From Peronospora farinosa (taxonomy: Eukaryota > Oomycota > Peronosporomycetes > Peronosporales > Peronosporaceae), in contig CANTFK010000990.1 of the NCBI GenBank assembly GCA_947646735.1, forward strand, positions 434,001-498,000: a DNA stretch of 64,000 nucleotides, in the 5' to 3' direction. The notes under the pieces were generated by a model that had not been told where the DNA came from, ran no database searches, and saw only the letters and a program-made list of their open reading frames with translations. Shown here in pieces: positions 52,855 through 62,538 of this stretch. The position numbers and the translations under genes were made by a program. Numbering within the stretch: position 1 is the stretch's first letter; each line of letters begins with the position of its first letter.

Positions 52855-53331
52855 CTACTGTAACACTAGTGTAGCCACGACCAGCGCAACAGCAGAGACC
52901 CAGGAAACAGGCAACACTGTAGCGGAAACACTCGACGAGGTTGAGTCAGAGGCAGTACTGCCGACTGATGTTGCACCAACACTGCTCGACGACAAGTCAG
53001 CCGATCCGCTGCTGCTGCATGCTTTCTTGAAAGGGTCAAGAAGATCCTTCTTCAGCGAAATGGTGGTGTCAGGAATGTTACAGTCATCGATAATTATTGT
53101 CCTCATTTCATCCATGAGCGCCATGCAATCACTGCTATCACACACGGCCTTGATCTTCTCATCTGTCAGCGTCGATATAGATGTGATACTTTCGAGACCC
53201 ACTTTAGATATGCATCCTTTCACATACGAGCTACTTGCGATAGCCAGCAGCTTGGATTGGGTGCACACCTCCGCATAAATAGTGGAGCTGAAGGCCAGGC
53301 CAACAAAGAGTAGAGTGGTCAACGGCTTCAT
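52855..53331 (-). CDS. Elicitin-like protein, GPI-anchor type (copy 1)
   Basis: The 158-residue protein begins at the ATG at 53331. Residues 1-20 are a signal peptide (LTTLLFVGLAFSSTIYA). The domain has six Cys at residues 23, 40, 64, 69, 84 and 105, giving gaps 16-23-4-14-20. The 23-4-14 core is that of elicitins, and the shorter outer gaps fit the elicitin-like (ELL) branch. A Ser/Thr-rich stalk (about 106-135) and a hydrophobic tail (about 138-158) suggest a GPI-anchored surface protein. Elicitins are small extracellular sterol/lipid-binding proteins of oomycetes, and some trigger plant defence responses. The protein is identical to the copy at 57070-57546. No intron is seen. TCATTATCC about 20 bp upstream of the ATG is an initiator-like word. 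Confidence 0.93.
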   Translation of the reverse strand: MKPLTTLLFVGLAFSSTIYAEVCTQSKLLAIASSSYVKGCISKVGLESITSISTLTDEKIKAVCDSSDCMALMDEMRTIIIDDCNIPDTTISLKKDLLDPFKKACSSSGSADLSSSSVGATSVGSTASDSTSSSVSATVLPVSWVSAVALVVATLVLQ

Positions 53332-53623
53332 TGATGTGGTGTTTTGGATAATGATAGTAGCGTGTCGTTACCAAGTCGCAAATTATATGGAGTGTATTTC
53401 TACCTTCAACGTATCCAAAACGCTCGACTACCTTTTTCAAGCGCAAGTACCCAAAACCTTACTCGATCATCTCCGTGCACTACAGCTGCTCTCATAGAGG
53501 TTCAAAACATACATAAATGGTATGGAGTGCACTCTGAAATGGACATTCACTCACCCTGGCAATCGCGACCAGAACGACACGCCACTTTCCTTATTCAAAG
53601 CAGCACCAGATGAGATCTTTTAG

Positions 53624-53788
53624 CTCTCTACACCCACTATCGTGAGCATCTCGTATCTGCAAGGATGCGCATCAGATGCAAGTTTCGGTAGTTTCTCGAC
53701 CATCTTGGCGCTGACCAACGAGCAAATCAAGGGCATAGTGCTAATTGTGGTGCTAATTGTGATCGTGGTAGCATGTAGCAATACGTAG
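53624..53788 (+). pseudogene. Elicitin-like relic, plus strand (copy 1)
   Basis: An open stretch between stops at 53621 and 53786 reads ISYLQGCASDASFGSFSTILALTNEQIKGIV. The pattern YL-x-GC, then a gap, then LT-(D/N)-EQIK matches the middle of an elicitin-like domain (compare SYVKGC...LTDEKIKAVC in the minus-strand gene). There is no start codon or signal peptide, and the first and later Cys residues are missing. It lies divergent to the intact gene. Confidence 0.6.
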
Positions 53789-53970
53789 CTAACTTATAAT
53801 GGTCAGGAGTGGCTGCTCACCTACAGGGAGATGCGGACCACTGAGTCGGCCAGGTGCAGCACAAGCAAAAAGCACAATCACAGGGGCCCGCCTGACGCAG
53901 CCAGCACACATATAGGAGGGCTTTTTCCGCCACTAGTCACGACTAAAAGGCTGTATCGACCCTAATAAAA

Positions 53971-54375
53971 AACTGTTGCGATCCGCAAAACAACCGATCA
54001 CAGTGACACATCGAGAGGCGTAATGCACTTCAAAATTGCTATAAAAACCGTAAATGATGAACAGCTGACAATTAATTTCATTGTTGAATTGAAATATATT
54101 GGAATACGCGTTTCAACGCTAGCTTTATACCTGCATACCGATACAGAAGTAGAAGCGTTCTACGCAAATATTTTACCTTATGACGATATTCTACATGCTC
54201 ACTGATAAACCGGGTAATCACCGATATAATGGCGATAAACGCTGTCTGCGTATGTTCTACTAACACAATCCACCGAAATACCGGTGATCAACCTCCTGAT
54301 TGCGTGTCTCTGTCGCTCCGTTTCATTCGCTCTTGATTTAACACGTTGTGCTATCTACATTATCTGATTCGCTCT
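53971..54375 (+). repeat. Dispersed repeat R1, copy 2
   Basis: It matches 2477-2865 with scattered differences. It ends 52 bp before the first ATG of the cystinosin-like gene, so that gene's promoter or 5' UTR falls within or next to a repeat. Confidence 0.8.
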
Positions 54376-54427
54376 ATGAAATCGCTCTAAAACCAGTATA
54401 TCTTTTTTTCGCCATGACTTCAATCAA

Positions 54428-55363
54428 ATGTATCACAACTCTTTCTTCTCTCTACTACTAACCATGAGCTTCTCGTTCATGAATCTTTCCGTGCTTCATC
54501 GAGCTACAATCGTCTCGGTTCTTATCCTACTGTTTGGTCTTCTCTTTGGTCTTGTCTTAGACGCCAATGCTCATATCCCTAAACCCTGGAACCGAATTTC
54601 CAGTATCATTGGCTGGATCTACTTTTTCTGCTGGAGTGTGAGTTTCTATCCTCAAGTATTTCTAAACCGTCAAAGACAAAGTGTCGTTGGGTTGTCATTG
54701 GACTATACAGTACTCAACATGTTAGGGTTTACCTGCTACTCTATCTTCAACGTCGCCTTTTACTATAGTGAGAGTGTACAAGAACAGTACATGCGACGTC
54801 ACGACGGACACCGCAATGCTGTCGAGCTCAATGACGTTTTCTTTTCTCTTCATGCAGTTTTCCTAGTTGCTGTATCCCTATTTCAATGCACCATTTACCC
54901 TCGTGGTGGACAAACCGTTAGTAAACCAACGATCCTTTGGACAGGAGGGACACTTGTCGTTGCAATGCTCTTTGCTTTTGCGGTCGCAGTCTCAGGCAAT
55001 AATGAAGACTCAGCAATTAATACACTTAATCTATTGTATTTACTAAGCTACGTGAAACTCGTAACGACGCTGGTCAAGTGTCTTCCCCAGATTGCACTCA
55101 ACTACCAGCGCAAATCGACAATCGGGTGGACTATTTGGAACGTTCTCTTGGACATTGCTGGCGGATTGCTGTCAATCGGACAACAAGTGCTTGATGCAGT
55201 GGCAACGAACGACTGGACCGCTATGACGGGGGACCCAGTCAAGTTCTCGCTCGGGTTTGTGAGCATTATCGTGGATGTCGTGTTCATGTTGCAACATTAC
55301 GTGCTGTACGCCGAGAACAATCATTGTGTTCTCGAAGAGGCCAGACCTTTCTTGCCCAAGTAA
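54428..55363 (+). CDS. CTNS: Cystinosin-like lysosomal cystine/H+ symporter
   Basis: This is a 311-residue PQ-loop protein (start ATG 54428; a second ATG at 54464 would give 299 residues). Seven membrane segments can be placed. The two PQ motifs are at residues 75-76 (FYPQVFLN) and 220-221 (CLPQIALN). Conserved cystinosin features are VVGLSLDYTVLN (Asp 92), NDVFFSLHAVF, GGQTVSKP, NVLLDIAGG (Asp 242) and DVVFMLQHYVLY (Asp 283); these acidic residues carry the proton coupling in human cystinosin. The family exports cystine from lysosomes or vacuoles together with protons. It is shorter at the N terminus than human cystinosin and has no glycosylated luminal tail of similar size. No intron is needed. 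It lies between the two elicitin tracts. Confidence 0.93.
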   Translation: MYHNSFFSLLLTMSFSFMNLSVLHRATIVSVLILLFGLLFGLVLDANAHIPKPWNRISSIIGWIYFFCWSVSFYPQVFLNRQRQSVVGLSLDYTVLNMLGFTCYSIFNVAFYYSESVQEQYMRRHDGHRNAVELNDVFFSLHAVFLVAVSLFQCTIYPRGGQTVSKPTILWTGGTLVVAMLFAFAVAVSGNNEDSAINTLNLLYLLSYVKLVTTLVKCLPQIALNYQRKSTIGWTIWNVLLDIAGGLLSIGQQVLDAVATNDWTAMTGDPVKFSLGFVSIIVDVVFMLQHYVLYAENNHCVLEEARPFLPK

Positions 55364-55951
55364 ATTCAATATGATAGTTGTTGACTATGTATTGCACAAG
55401 AAATATGAAGAGATCTTGTAGACTTGTGATTTTCACCGTAAGTGGGTGGGGTCCAGACATGTAGAGCAAGATTTCTACTTGAATCGTAAATTGCTGAAAT
55501 GCTAGAGCTAATCGTGACTTTTGCGTGCAATAATGGTAGACGACGTATTTCTTATGAATACATGTACGCGCTCAAACCTGAACGCGCTAACATTCTGGTA
55601 TGCCGAACGGCCGCGATATGGTACATGTCATAGAACATCACATGTCAAGAAATTTATAAACAGTGTTGTTAGAGCTACACGTCGCGAAAAGTGACATCCG
55701 GGACTTCTGGATGACTCCAAAGAGTTGACGGTTCTCACTGCTTGGTAGGATGAGGACGCATTCATTCAATGCTATATACATCGTAATTATCGTGTCCGAC
55801 GTGAGCAATTCTAAATATGCGCCTATCAAGTGAAAGTCAACCTCGCAGAGCACATATTCCGTCAGAGCTTCTGGATCGCTCCCACTGGAACACATCACTC
55901 CCGTAGAGAGAACATTGTCGCAGGTTTTCATCAGTGACTTTTTATACGTCT
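55364..55951. other. Intergenic; one unrecognised minus-strand frame
   Basis: A minus-strand frame is open from 56069 down to 55638, partly within the duplicated tract. The portion around 55700-55920 (NVLSTGVMCSSGSDPEALTEYVLCEV) has protein-like composition but I do not recognise it. Frame and start differ from the duplicate, so I do not call a gene. Confidence 0.35.
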
Positions 55952-56053
55952 TCACTGAACGCAGCCAGATGTGACACCGAACACAAACTCGACGCAAAAT
56001 ACAGCTGTTACTTGAGGACCGTTTACCGTTTGGTTGATCAAGGTGATCGTCAT
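55952..56053 (-). pseudogene. C-terminal gene fragment, second copy
   Basis: It starts like 51696-51830 (MTITLINQTVNGPQVTAV) but ends differently (EFVFGVTSGCVQ then stop). The similarity fades gradually to the left of the duplication boundary, suggesting two older paralogs. Confidence 0.4.
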
Positions 56054-56287
56054 GATAATGGCTTGCCAAAGTGACACATCAAGGATGCAGTACTTTCATT
56101 TTCTGTATCTTCAGTCTGTTCATTTGTTTAACTCTTTTAACTCATTTAGAATTCCAAGTCATGATCTTGACAACGTAATATTAGCTATCACGTCGTCCAA
56201 TGATCCCTGACATTTCACATGAGATCTTGCGCGCTTACATGTATCAGCTACAATCCAAATATTTCGCAAGGACCTTGAGTAGGATAG

Positions 56288-56684
56288 CTATAGCAGCAAT
56301 ATGAACAGACACTTGCAACTCAGAACATCTGTTGTAGCACCAATCGAAGCTGCCAATGTTGTTCGCGCTGGCACACCGCTGATGAGTTCGTTAACTGGAT
56401 GGCGGCGCACCTTTTCGCGAACGGATCGATAATGTCTGACCGCATTCGTCTCTGAATCTGCAATGTCCAAACCCCATTGCTTCCCATACTTTTATAAGTG
56501 CTGTGCAAGCAGAGCTGGCACACCATGATCTGCTCTTTAGTAGGGTGTGGAATGGTTGCAACGCTACTGAATCTCTACACACGGCCACGTGCGAGCTGGT
56601 CGCGATGCCTAGCATGTCCGCCGAGGTACACGCACCATTTGCGCTCATATTGCCGCACAATGTCAACATAAGCACGAGCATCAT
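56288..56684 (-). pseudogene. Elicitin-like gene, broken (copy 2)
   Basis: It has the same start and five-Cys region as the copy at 52065-52469. The C-terminal helix with the sixth Cys (SDIIDPFAKRC) is again out of frame. An 8-bp deletion relative to copy 1, at about 56440, changes the downstream frame once more. Both copies are therefore dead, with differing breaks. Confidence 0.8.
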
Positions 56685-57069
56685 CGGAGTTAAAAAATCG
56701 AAAGTGGTTGGTTGTGACTACACGAAAAACTAGATGACATGCTTTGTTAAAGTTGTGCTTGCCTGTGAAACACATTCGAAGGCTCGTCTCCTAAGACTTG
56801 CATATGCTACTACGACCAATGCACAACTTGGTAATGATCAGAAAGATAAGTTGACATTGTGCAAGCTTCATCTTGATTAATATTCCTCAAATATTTTGAG
56901 GTAGACATGCAAAAAAGAAAAGATGCGTTTAATATGGCACATGCGAAAGTCTGCGTTGCCAAGATTGACAGCTACAACATTCGAACATTGCATTGAACAG
57001 CTGAAAAATTCAAACAGTGCATTGAGATATTATCGTCGCTGATTTACTGACATCACGCTCGAATAGCAT

Positions 57070-57546
57070 CTACTGTAACACTAGTGTAGCCACGACCAGC
57101 GCAACAGCAGAGACCCAGGAAACAGGCAACACTGTAGCGGAAACACTCGACGAGGTTGAGTCAGAGGCAGTACTGCCGACTGATGTTGCACCAACACTGC
57201 TCGACGACAAGTCAGCCGATCCGCTGCTGCTGCATGCTTTCTTGAAAGGGTCAAGAAGATCCTTCTTCAGCGAAATGGTGGTGTCAGGAATGTTACAGTC
57301 ATCGATAATTATTGTCCTCATTTCATCCATGAGCGCCATGCAATCACTGCTATCACACACGGCCTTGATCTTCTCATCTGTCAGCGTCGATATAGATGTG
57401 ATACTTTCGAGACCCACTTTAGATATGCATCCTTTCACATACGAGCTACTTGCGATAGCCAGCAGCTTGGATTGGGTGCACACCTCCGCATAAATAGTGG
57501 AGCTGAAGGCCAGGCCAACAAAGAGTAGAGTGGTCAACGGCTTCAT
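57070..57546 (-). CDS. Elicitin-like protein, GPI-anchor type (copy 2)
   Basis: The encoded 158 residues are identical to those of 52855-53331: signal peptide 1-20, six Cys at 23, 40, 64, 69, 84 and 105, a Ser/Thr-rich stalk and a hydrophobic C-terminal tail. The coding DNA also appears identical by eye, including silent sites. The upstream ~30 bp, with the initiator-like word, is shared. It lies on the minus strand, divergent from the relic at 57839-58030. Confidence 0.93.
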   Translation of the reverse strand: MKPLTTLLFVGLAFSSTIYAEVCTQSKLLAIASSSYVKGCISKVGLESITSISTLTDEKIKAVCDSSDCMALMDEMRTIIIDDCNIPDTTISLKKDLLDPFKKACSSSGSADLSSSSVGATSVGSTASDSTSSSVSATVLPVSWVSAVALVVATLVLQ

Positions 57547-57838
57547 TGATGTGGTGTTTTGGATAATGATAGTAGCGTGTCGTTACCAAGTCGCAAATTA
57601 TATGGAGTGTATTTCTACCTTCAACGTATCCAAAACGCTCGACTACCTTTTTCAAGCGCAAGTACCCAAAACCTTACTCGATCATCTCCGTGCACTACAG
57701 CTGCTCTCATAGAGGTTCAAAACATACATAAATGGTTTGGAGTGCACTCTGAAATGGACATTCACTCACCCTGGCAATCGCGACCAGAACGACACGCCAC
57801 TTTCCTTATTCAAAGCAGCACCAGATGAGATCTTTTAG

Positions 57839-58030
57839 CTCTCTACACCCACTATCGTGAGCATCTCGTATCTGCAAGGATGCGCATCAGATGCAAGTTT
57901 CGGTAGTTTCTCGACCATCTTGGCGCTGACCAACGAGCAAATCAAGAACATGGTGGTAATAAGTGGATACAATGCTAATAGTGATCGCATTAATGACATG
58001 AGGAAAGAAATGTTTTATTTTTTGTCGTAG
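57839..58030 (+). pseudogene. Elicitin-like relic, plus strand (copy 2)
   Basis: It starts as in copy 1 (SYLQGCASDASFGSFS, LTNEQIK) but after 57946 leaves the identical tract and continues NMVVISGYNANSDRIND to a stop at 58028-58030. The DNA after the boundary is still recognisably related to copy 1 (GCTAATAGTGATCG against GCTAATTGTGATCG). No start or signal peptide. Confidence 0.6.
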
Positions 58031-58134
58031 CTAAACACTTTATCTTTAAATCAGTATGAAGAGGTCCTCGATCACGGTGACTTCAACAAATCCATCCTAT
58101 CCTTATTAGCATCGGCGTTTACAACCATGTCTGC

Positions 58135-58549
58135 CTACGTAGTCAGAATATCCGCCATTTTCACATGCTCAATATATATGTATGTAAACGCGTTACGCGA
58201 GCCGTCTTGCCACCAAAGTGGCTCAACTTCCGCATGCGTCGGCTTATCTCTCTTCTTTACATTTCTCTCTACTCTCGCCAGGGTACATTGAGCGGCGCGC
58301 GCTATATGCGCCGCGCTGAAGGCCGTCCAGGCTGCACGATCCTTTGCACACAGACAAAGGAGGTGCAAGTCTGGGGCCAGTCGACGGCGGTGTCCAGCGG
58401 CAGGTTTCTTGCTTAGATCCCTTGGATGTCTATCTTGTCAACAGGTCCTACCCAGGAAGGGTCTCCTCTTGTTGCTTGCACCGGGAATAAAGGATTACGC
58501 GAGCTTACCTAAGTGGAGATGACGGGACTTCGGGCGTGGTGGCGTACAT
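58135..58549 (-). CDS. Small two-exon gene, unknown function
   Basis: Exon 1 (58549-58509) begins at an ATG in a good context (GCCGCCACGATG) and ends AG before a GTAAGC donor. The 88-bp intron (58508-58421) ends CCAAG. Exon 2 (58420-58135) continues in frame to a stop, giving 108 residues. The protein begins MYATTPEVPSSPLR, then a basic stretch (HRRRLAP) and a central helix with A-W-x-A-F-x-A-A-H. The C-terminal part has no recognised domain and no signal peptide. I do not recognise the family. Exon 2 could itself be followed by a further splice. The pyrimidine-rich 5' leader (about 58560-58620) looks like a genuine promoter region. Confidence 0.55.
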
Positions 58550-61500
58550 CGTGGCGGCTTGGCTGGCGGCTGGAGGTGAGAGCGGCTAGGTAGAGGTGTG
58601 TAGAGGGAGAAGACCGTCAAAAACTGACACTGGCCGCTGAAGCATCCGTTCAAGTTCAATATATATATATTAGCGTCCAATTCCCTCCATTTATTTCGTA
58701 CAAGCTATGATTAAGTAACTAAAACCAAACGAAACAGCTGCTCGACGAGCAAAAGACATAATTTATAGGTAAGCGATCGTCTAACGTAAAAACGATTCTT
58801 TACACAGCTTATCGCTTTCTCGTCGCATGTCTTTTGCCCCCCCCCCCTCCCCCGACAAGGATGTATACAAGCTGTGTTGTGCTTCATAAGCCTCATCTCT
58901 CCTCAGAAGCACTAAAAAGGCTATGATCGCTCAAGTTTCTTTAAGCTCTATAGCTAAAATTTTGTACTCGCCTCATGCAATGATCTACATGTGGTTATAG
59001 CTCTGCATGCGATACTTATAGTTTGTAAACGGATCATATCTCTAGTACACAACCGGGCAATGGCAAATGCCAACAGAACCTGTTGATCAAGAACCAGCTC
59101 AGAGGCTCAGGAGCAGTCATCGTACAGACACCGCCCCCCCCCCCCCGTGTTGCTACACAAACCTTCTGCGGGCTTCTAAATTGTGAGCAAGGCACGAATG
59201 GAAACCCTGTCATCTCTGAGGTCATCCGTAACATAAACATGGGTAGGGTTCATCCCAGGATTAAATTATTCAGATTATAGAGAGGCATAGGGGATGCCTT
59301 GAATCATGGCATTGTTGCTTGTACAGCATAAGTTTTATGCTTGAAGCTAAGTTGTATCTGAAGCTCAAGTGTTACAGCGCTGACAATTGTCGGACTAGTT
59401 GTACTCAACTACATGTTAAACTTGTGTCAATGCTGCCTCATTCGGGCTAGTATGCAGGTCAGCGGACAAATCGATCCTGGGCAGACAAAAGGAGTGGTAG
59501 AGAAGGAAGCTCCGCGATGGGCCCTGGCAAAGCGTTGTCACCTATGGCAATGCTTTGGTGCTTGCTAAAAAGCCTTTCCAATGCCAAAACACTGAGAGGA
59601 CGAGGCGACATGGAGTAATGAAAGCAAAAACGGGCTGCAGGGCTGCATGGTGCAGTGCGCTGAATTTTTCACGGGAGGTTTATACTGTAAACAGGCGCAC
59701 CATGTTGCCTAATACATTGTGCGCTTATAGCAACCAAAGGTGATGTTTGATTCGATATACCCGCTTTGGAGAACCAAAAAGTGATATTGTTAAAGGAATG
59801 AAGAACGAGGTGAAGTCGCCACGATTGGCTTTGGTGTGCTTGTTGGAAGCCTGCTTTGGTGATTTCATCTGCCGTCACGTGTAACGCTCGTTGCGTCATC
59901 GTCAAGATGGCATCATTTACTAATGATGCACATAGCTACTGTGCATCTTGTGTACAATCAAATGGAACAGGCACTATGCCGTGTGTTTGTAAGACCAATC
60001 TGGAGCGGTCATCCCGTACTTGTTGTAGAATCGGGTACAATTTAAATTGAAACCACTGCCAATAAAGCTCGATGAACGATTGTTTGGATGCGGAACAATG
60101 TACGCCATTACACGCGCTCTGTAAATAAAGGGTACTGTACATGCAACTCTAGCTCCACCACGATACATGTGCAACAACTTGGCCAATAAGTCCCAAAATG
60201 AGCTATCTATCGGTCAAAGCTCTGGTTCAGGTAGAGCGATTTTGTCAAGACGGTAAAATCAAAGAAGTTCCAGGATTGCTGAGACCCAATCTACAAAAAA
60301 ATAAAACATCTCACAAAAAAAATAAAATTGAAATCATGGAAAATTTTGAGGGCAAATCACGGGATCGCGGTAAATTTTAGCGGTCAAGTGACAGATAGCG
60401 CCTCTACAACGAAACGAATGCGTAGCTGAGCAATAGGTGAGCACTTTAGCGTGTTCAGGAGGCTCTAAAGGGCTCTCGCGTTCAACAGCCTCTCTTAGGA
60501 GATCCAGTTGCAGGGTCGGCCACGAAATCGATATACCGCCCGGCTTGTCTGCCTTGTACCGCGTCTGCCCTCACTTCTATTGCAAGTTGCATTCGCGCTT
60601 ACGTGTCCCGTTTGCTGGCCGCTGCTAATCCCGCAATTTGTCGGACTTCGCGAGGGTGAGGGTAAAAATTCTGTTGACGAGCGGCAAAGCATGGTCTCAA
60701 GTACACGCAGATGTAGTCAACCGAGACTCGGAGACATGTCGAACGTAATAGTGGTTTTGCACGTCGACTCGAGTAGTAATCTATGCGACGGTAACGACCC
60801 GAAGTGAATACCTGCCTAAGAATTCTGAATTCATGTGGCTAATGTTCTGCAAAAGGTGGCGGTTTTTCAATCAAGAGTCGTAAAGCATTTGCCCATTTGT
60901 ACCAGCCAATTGGTCTGCGCTCGTGATTCTTGCTGCTCAATCTACGAAGGATAGTCTAGACTATGCTCGAAGCTTAGGTCAGGACGCCGGTTGTTTACAC
61001 CTTGGAAAGCCGTACGTAGCATCAATATCAATTATCTTGCATATTTTTTCTAGCACTCGAATTGCGGCTTGCAAACTGGCTCTGGCAACGTCGGAACGAC
61101 CAAAAAACCAGCAGCTCTAAAAATACCAGCAATTTAGCTGGTTCATGGTCAGGAAGCGGCTTGGCATGAACTCTTGTTTAAAAGTTTAAATCTGTGCCTA
61201 GGATTAGCACCAAAATTCATGAAAACGGCGGCATGAGCGTTCTCAATGCTTCCCGCAAATAGAAGGCAGATATGGCCAACCTTCTCTTATTAGACATCGG
61301 CACCGTTCGTTTGGTTTGACGCTGTCGTAGCACCGTCTTGTCGGACTAAGCTTCAGTGGCGGCAGACCGGCGCCAAGGCCGTTTCTCGAAAAGATCAGGC
61401 TATTGGCGGTGCACTGCTCTCTGTAAAACTCGTCGCAGCCTCTGTACTCGGCTTTTCCCTACCAGTCGCCTCGTCTTCTGCCAGCTGCCACACAGAGACG

Positions 61501-61579
61501 TGTACCGTCACCGAGCGAGCAACTGGCCGCTAAATTGAGCAACTCATTTTGCGTTCTGCTCTTCTTTTGATACCTGTGT
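58550..61579. other. No supported gene; intergenic with C-tracts and relics
   Basis: Two long poly-C tracts lie at about 58837-58853 and 59132-59146. A TATATATATATA run is at about 58661-58671. Minus- and plus-strand frames of 60-100 codons occur but none has motifs or consistent composition. An A-rich stretch lies at 60290-60330. A short frame at 59790-59883 (KNEVKSPRLALVCLLEACF) looks protein-like but is isolated. I see no element ends with confidence. Confidence 0.5.
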
Positions 61580-61600
61580 GCTCCATTTCAATTCTGTATC
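61580..61600 (+). promoter_or_regulatory. Oomycete-type initiator region of the zinc-finger gene
   Basis: CTCCATTTCAATTCTGTATC lies directly before the ATG at 61602 and resembles the oomycete core promoter (initiator TCATTYY plus a flanking CAWTTT). A second candidate, CTCATTTTGCGTTCTGCTC, lies about 40 bp upstream (61542-61560) and would leave a more normal leader. Confidence 0.5.
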
Positions 61601-61601
61601 A

Positions 61602-61976
61602 ATGACTCAAGTGGAAATTCACAACACCAGCCCTATTGGCAGTCCCATCAGTCCGAGTGTCGTGGTGTCACCCTGGACGAAGGACGGTACCTACATTATC
61701 GAGGCTACACGCAAGGCGCATGCCTGCTGCAAGTCGTGCGACGTCATCATCGAAGCCGGCCGTCTTCGTGTAGGCGTCGTGTACCAGCACCGTAACGGCT
61801 TTGTGTGCATTAACTGGCATCACGTCGAGTGCTACAAGGCCGTGAGCCAAATCCCGCTACAGTGCCTTGAGGGGTTTAGCGACCTCGACCCGCAGCACCA
61901 AAAGATGGTCGAGAGTTATCATCTCATCAAGCTCGAGCCGCAGTATCTGCCCGAGGCCCACACGTGCTCCGCATGA
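61602..61976 (+). CDS. PARP-type zinc-finger protein, single domain
   Basis: The ATG at 61602 gives 124 residues. The domain has the zf-PARP pattern: Cys-x2-Cys (CCKSCD, about residues 42-45), then I-x2-G-RLRVGVV, then W-H-H-V-E-C (about 76-81) as the last ligands, so the ligand set is C-C-H-C. A helix with a FSDLDPQHQKMVE segment follows, as in PARP1-type fingers. This finger usually binds DNA breaks. No catalytic PARP domain, ligase or phosphatase is attached in this frame, and a stop follows at 61974. It could be a small DNA-damage or chromatin protein. An intron joining it to a larger gene cannot be excluded. Confidence 0.85.
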   Translation: MTQVEIHNTSPIGSPISPSVVVSPWTKDGTYIIEATRKAHACCKSCDVIIEAGRLRVGVVYQHRNGFVCINWHHVECYKAVSQIPLQCLEGFSDLDPQHQKMVESYHLIKLEPQYLPEAHTCSA

Positions 61977-62376
61977 GCCGCAACGTGGCAGCTCTTTTGA
62001 TGATCATCTTATCTGTACGTCTCCTCGAGTTTTAACATGATGGCTGACGCTGGGCCTAGTAACTTTGGCAAGCCAAGCTAGCAATGTAGACAGCACTATT
62101 ATTTAAGAGCAAACTACCAATATATGAATCAAGCACTGTCTAACTAACACTAGCTTGATATGCTCCACACATTTGGTGATAGTACGCAAGAGTGAATAAG
62201 ACTGTGCCAGACTCAAAAGATCTGTTAGCTAATGCAATATTTAGCATTACAATGTATTGCGCCACGCTACATACTTTGATTGTTTGTGTCAGACTAAAAC
62301 TGCCATGTTCATGAAAGCTGCTAACAAAAAAAGTTTTTGATCAATCTCTTCTGTAAGACGCTGTTCATCTTTAAAA
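61977..62376. other. Intergenic, AT-rich
   Basis: I see no gene or repeat. The stretch separates the zf-PARP and TAZ genes, which have the same orientation. Confidence 0.5.
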
Positions 62377-62538
62377 ATGATCTCTTTTTTAGTCAAGATC
62401 CATTCTTCTTTTCTATACGAAAATAAAATCAAAATAATTGCGGTCTCTCCTAATTATTCCAAAAAATATAACACAATCGCAAAAGTCTATCATTATCCGG
62501 CAAAGGTCAATAAAAAGAAGACGGTCGTCTGTATACTT

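Larger units (their letters stand above)
51758..53731. repeat. Elicitin-region duplication, copy 1
   Basis: The 1974-bp tract matches 55981-57946 with about seven single-base differences and one 8-bp indel that I could find by eye. The two copies are in direct orientation, about 4.2 kb apart. It carries an intact elicitin-like gene, a broken one and an antiparallel relic. Confidence 0.95.
55981..57946. repeat. Elicitin-region duplication, copy 2
   Basis: This is the 1966-bp partner of 51758-53731. The 8-bp length difference is accounted for by one indel in the broken elicitin-like gene. Confidence 0.95.

Noticed and set aside
58290..58316. GC-rich near-palindrome as a regulatory hairpin
   Set aside because: It lies inside exon 2 of the small spliced gene and its 7-bp stem can arise by chance.
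61080..61100. A Helitron end near GTCGGAACGAC
   Set aside because: The word matches the hairpin half only; the second arm and the tail are missing and no relative of the family lies around it.
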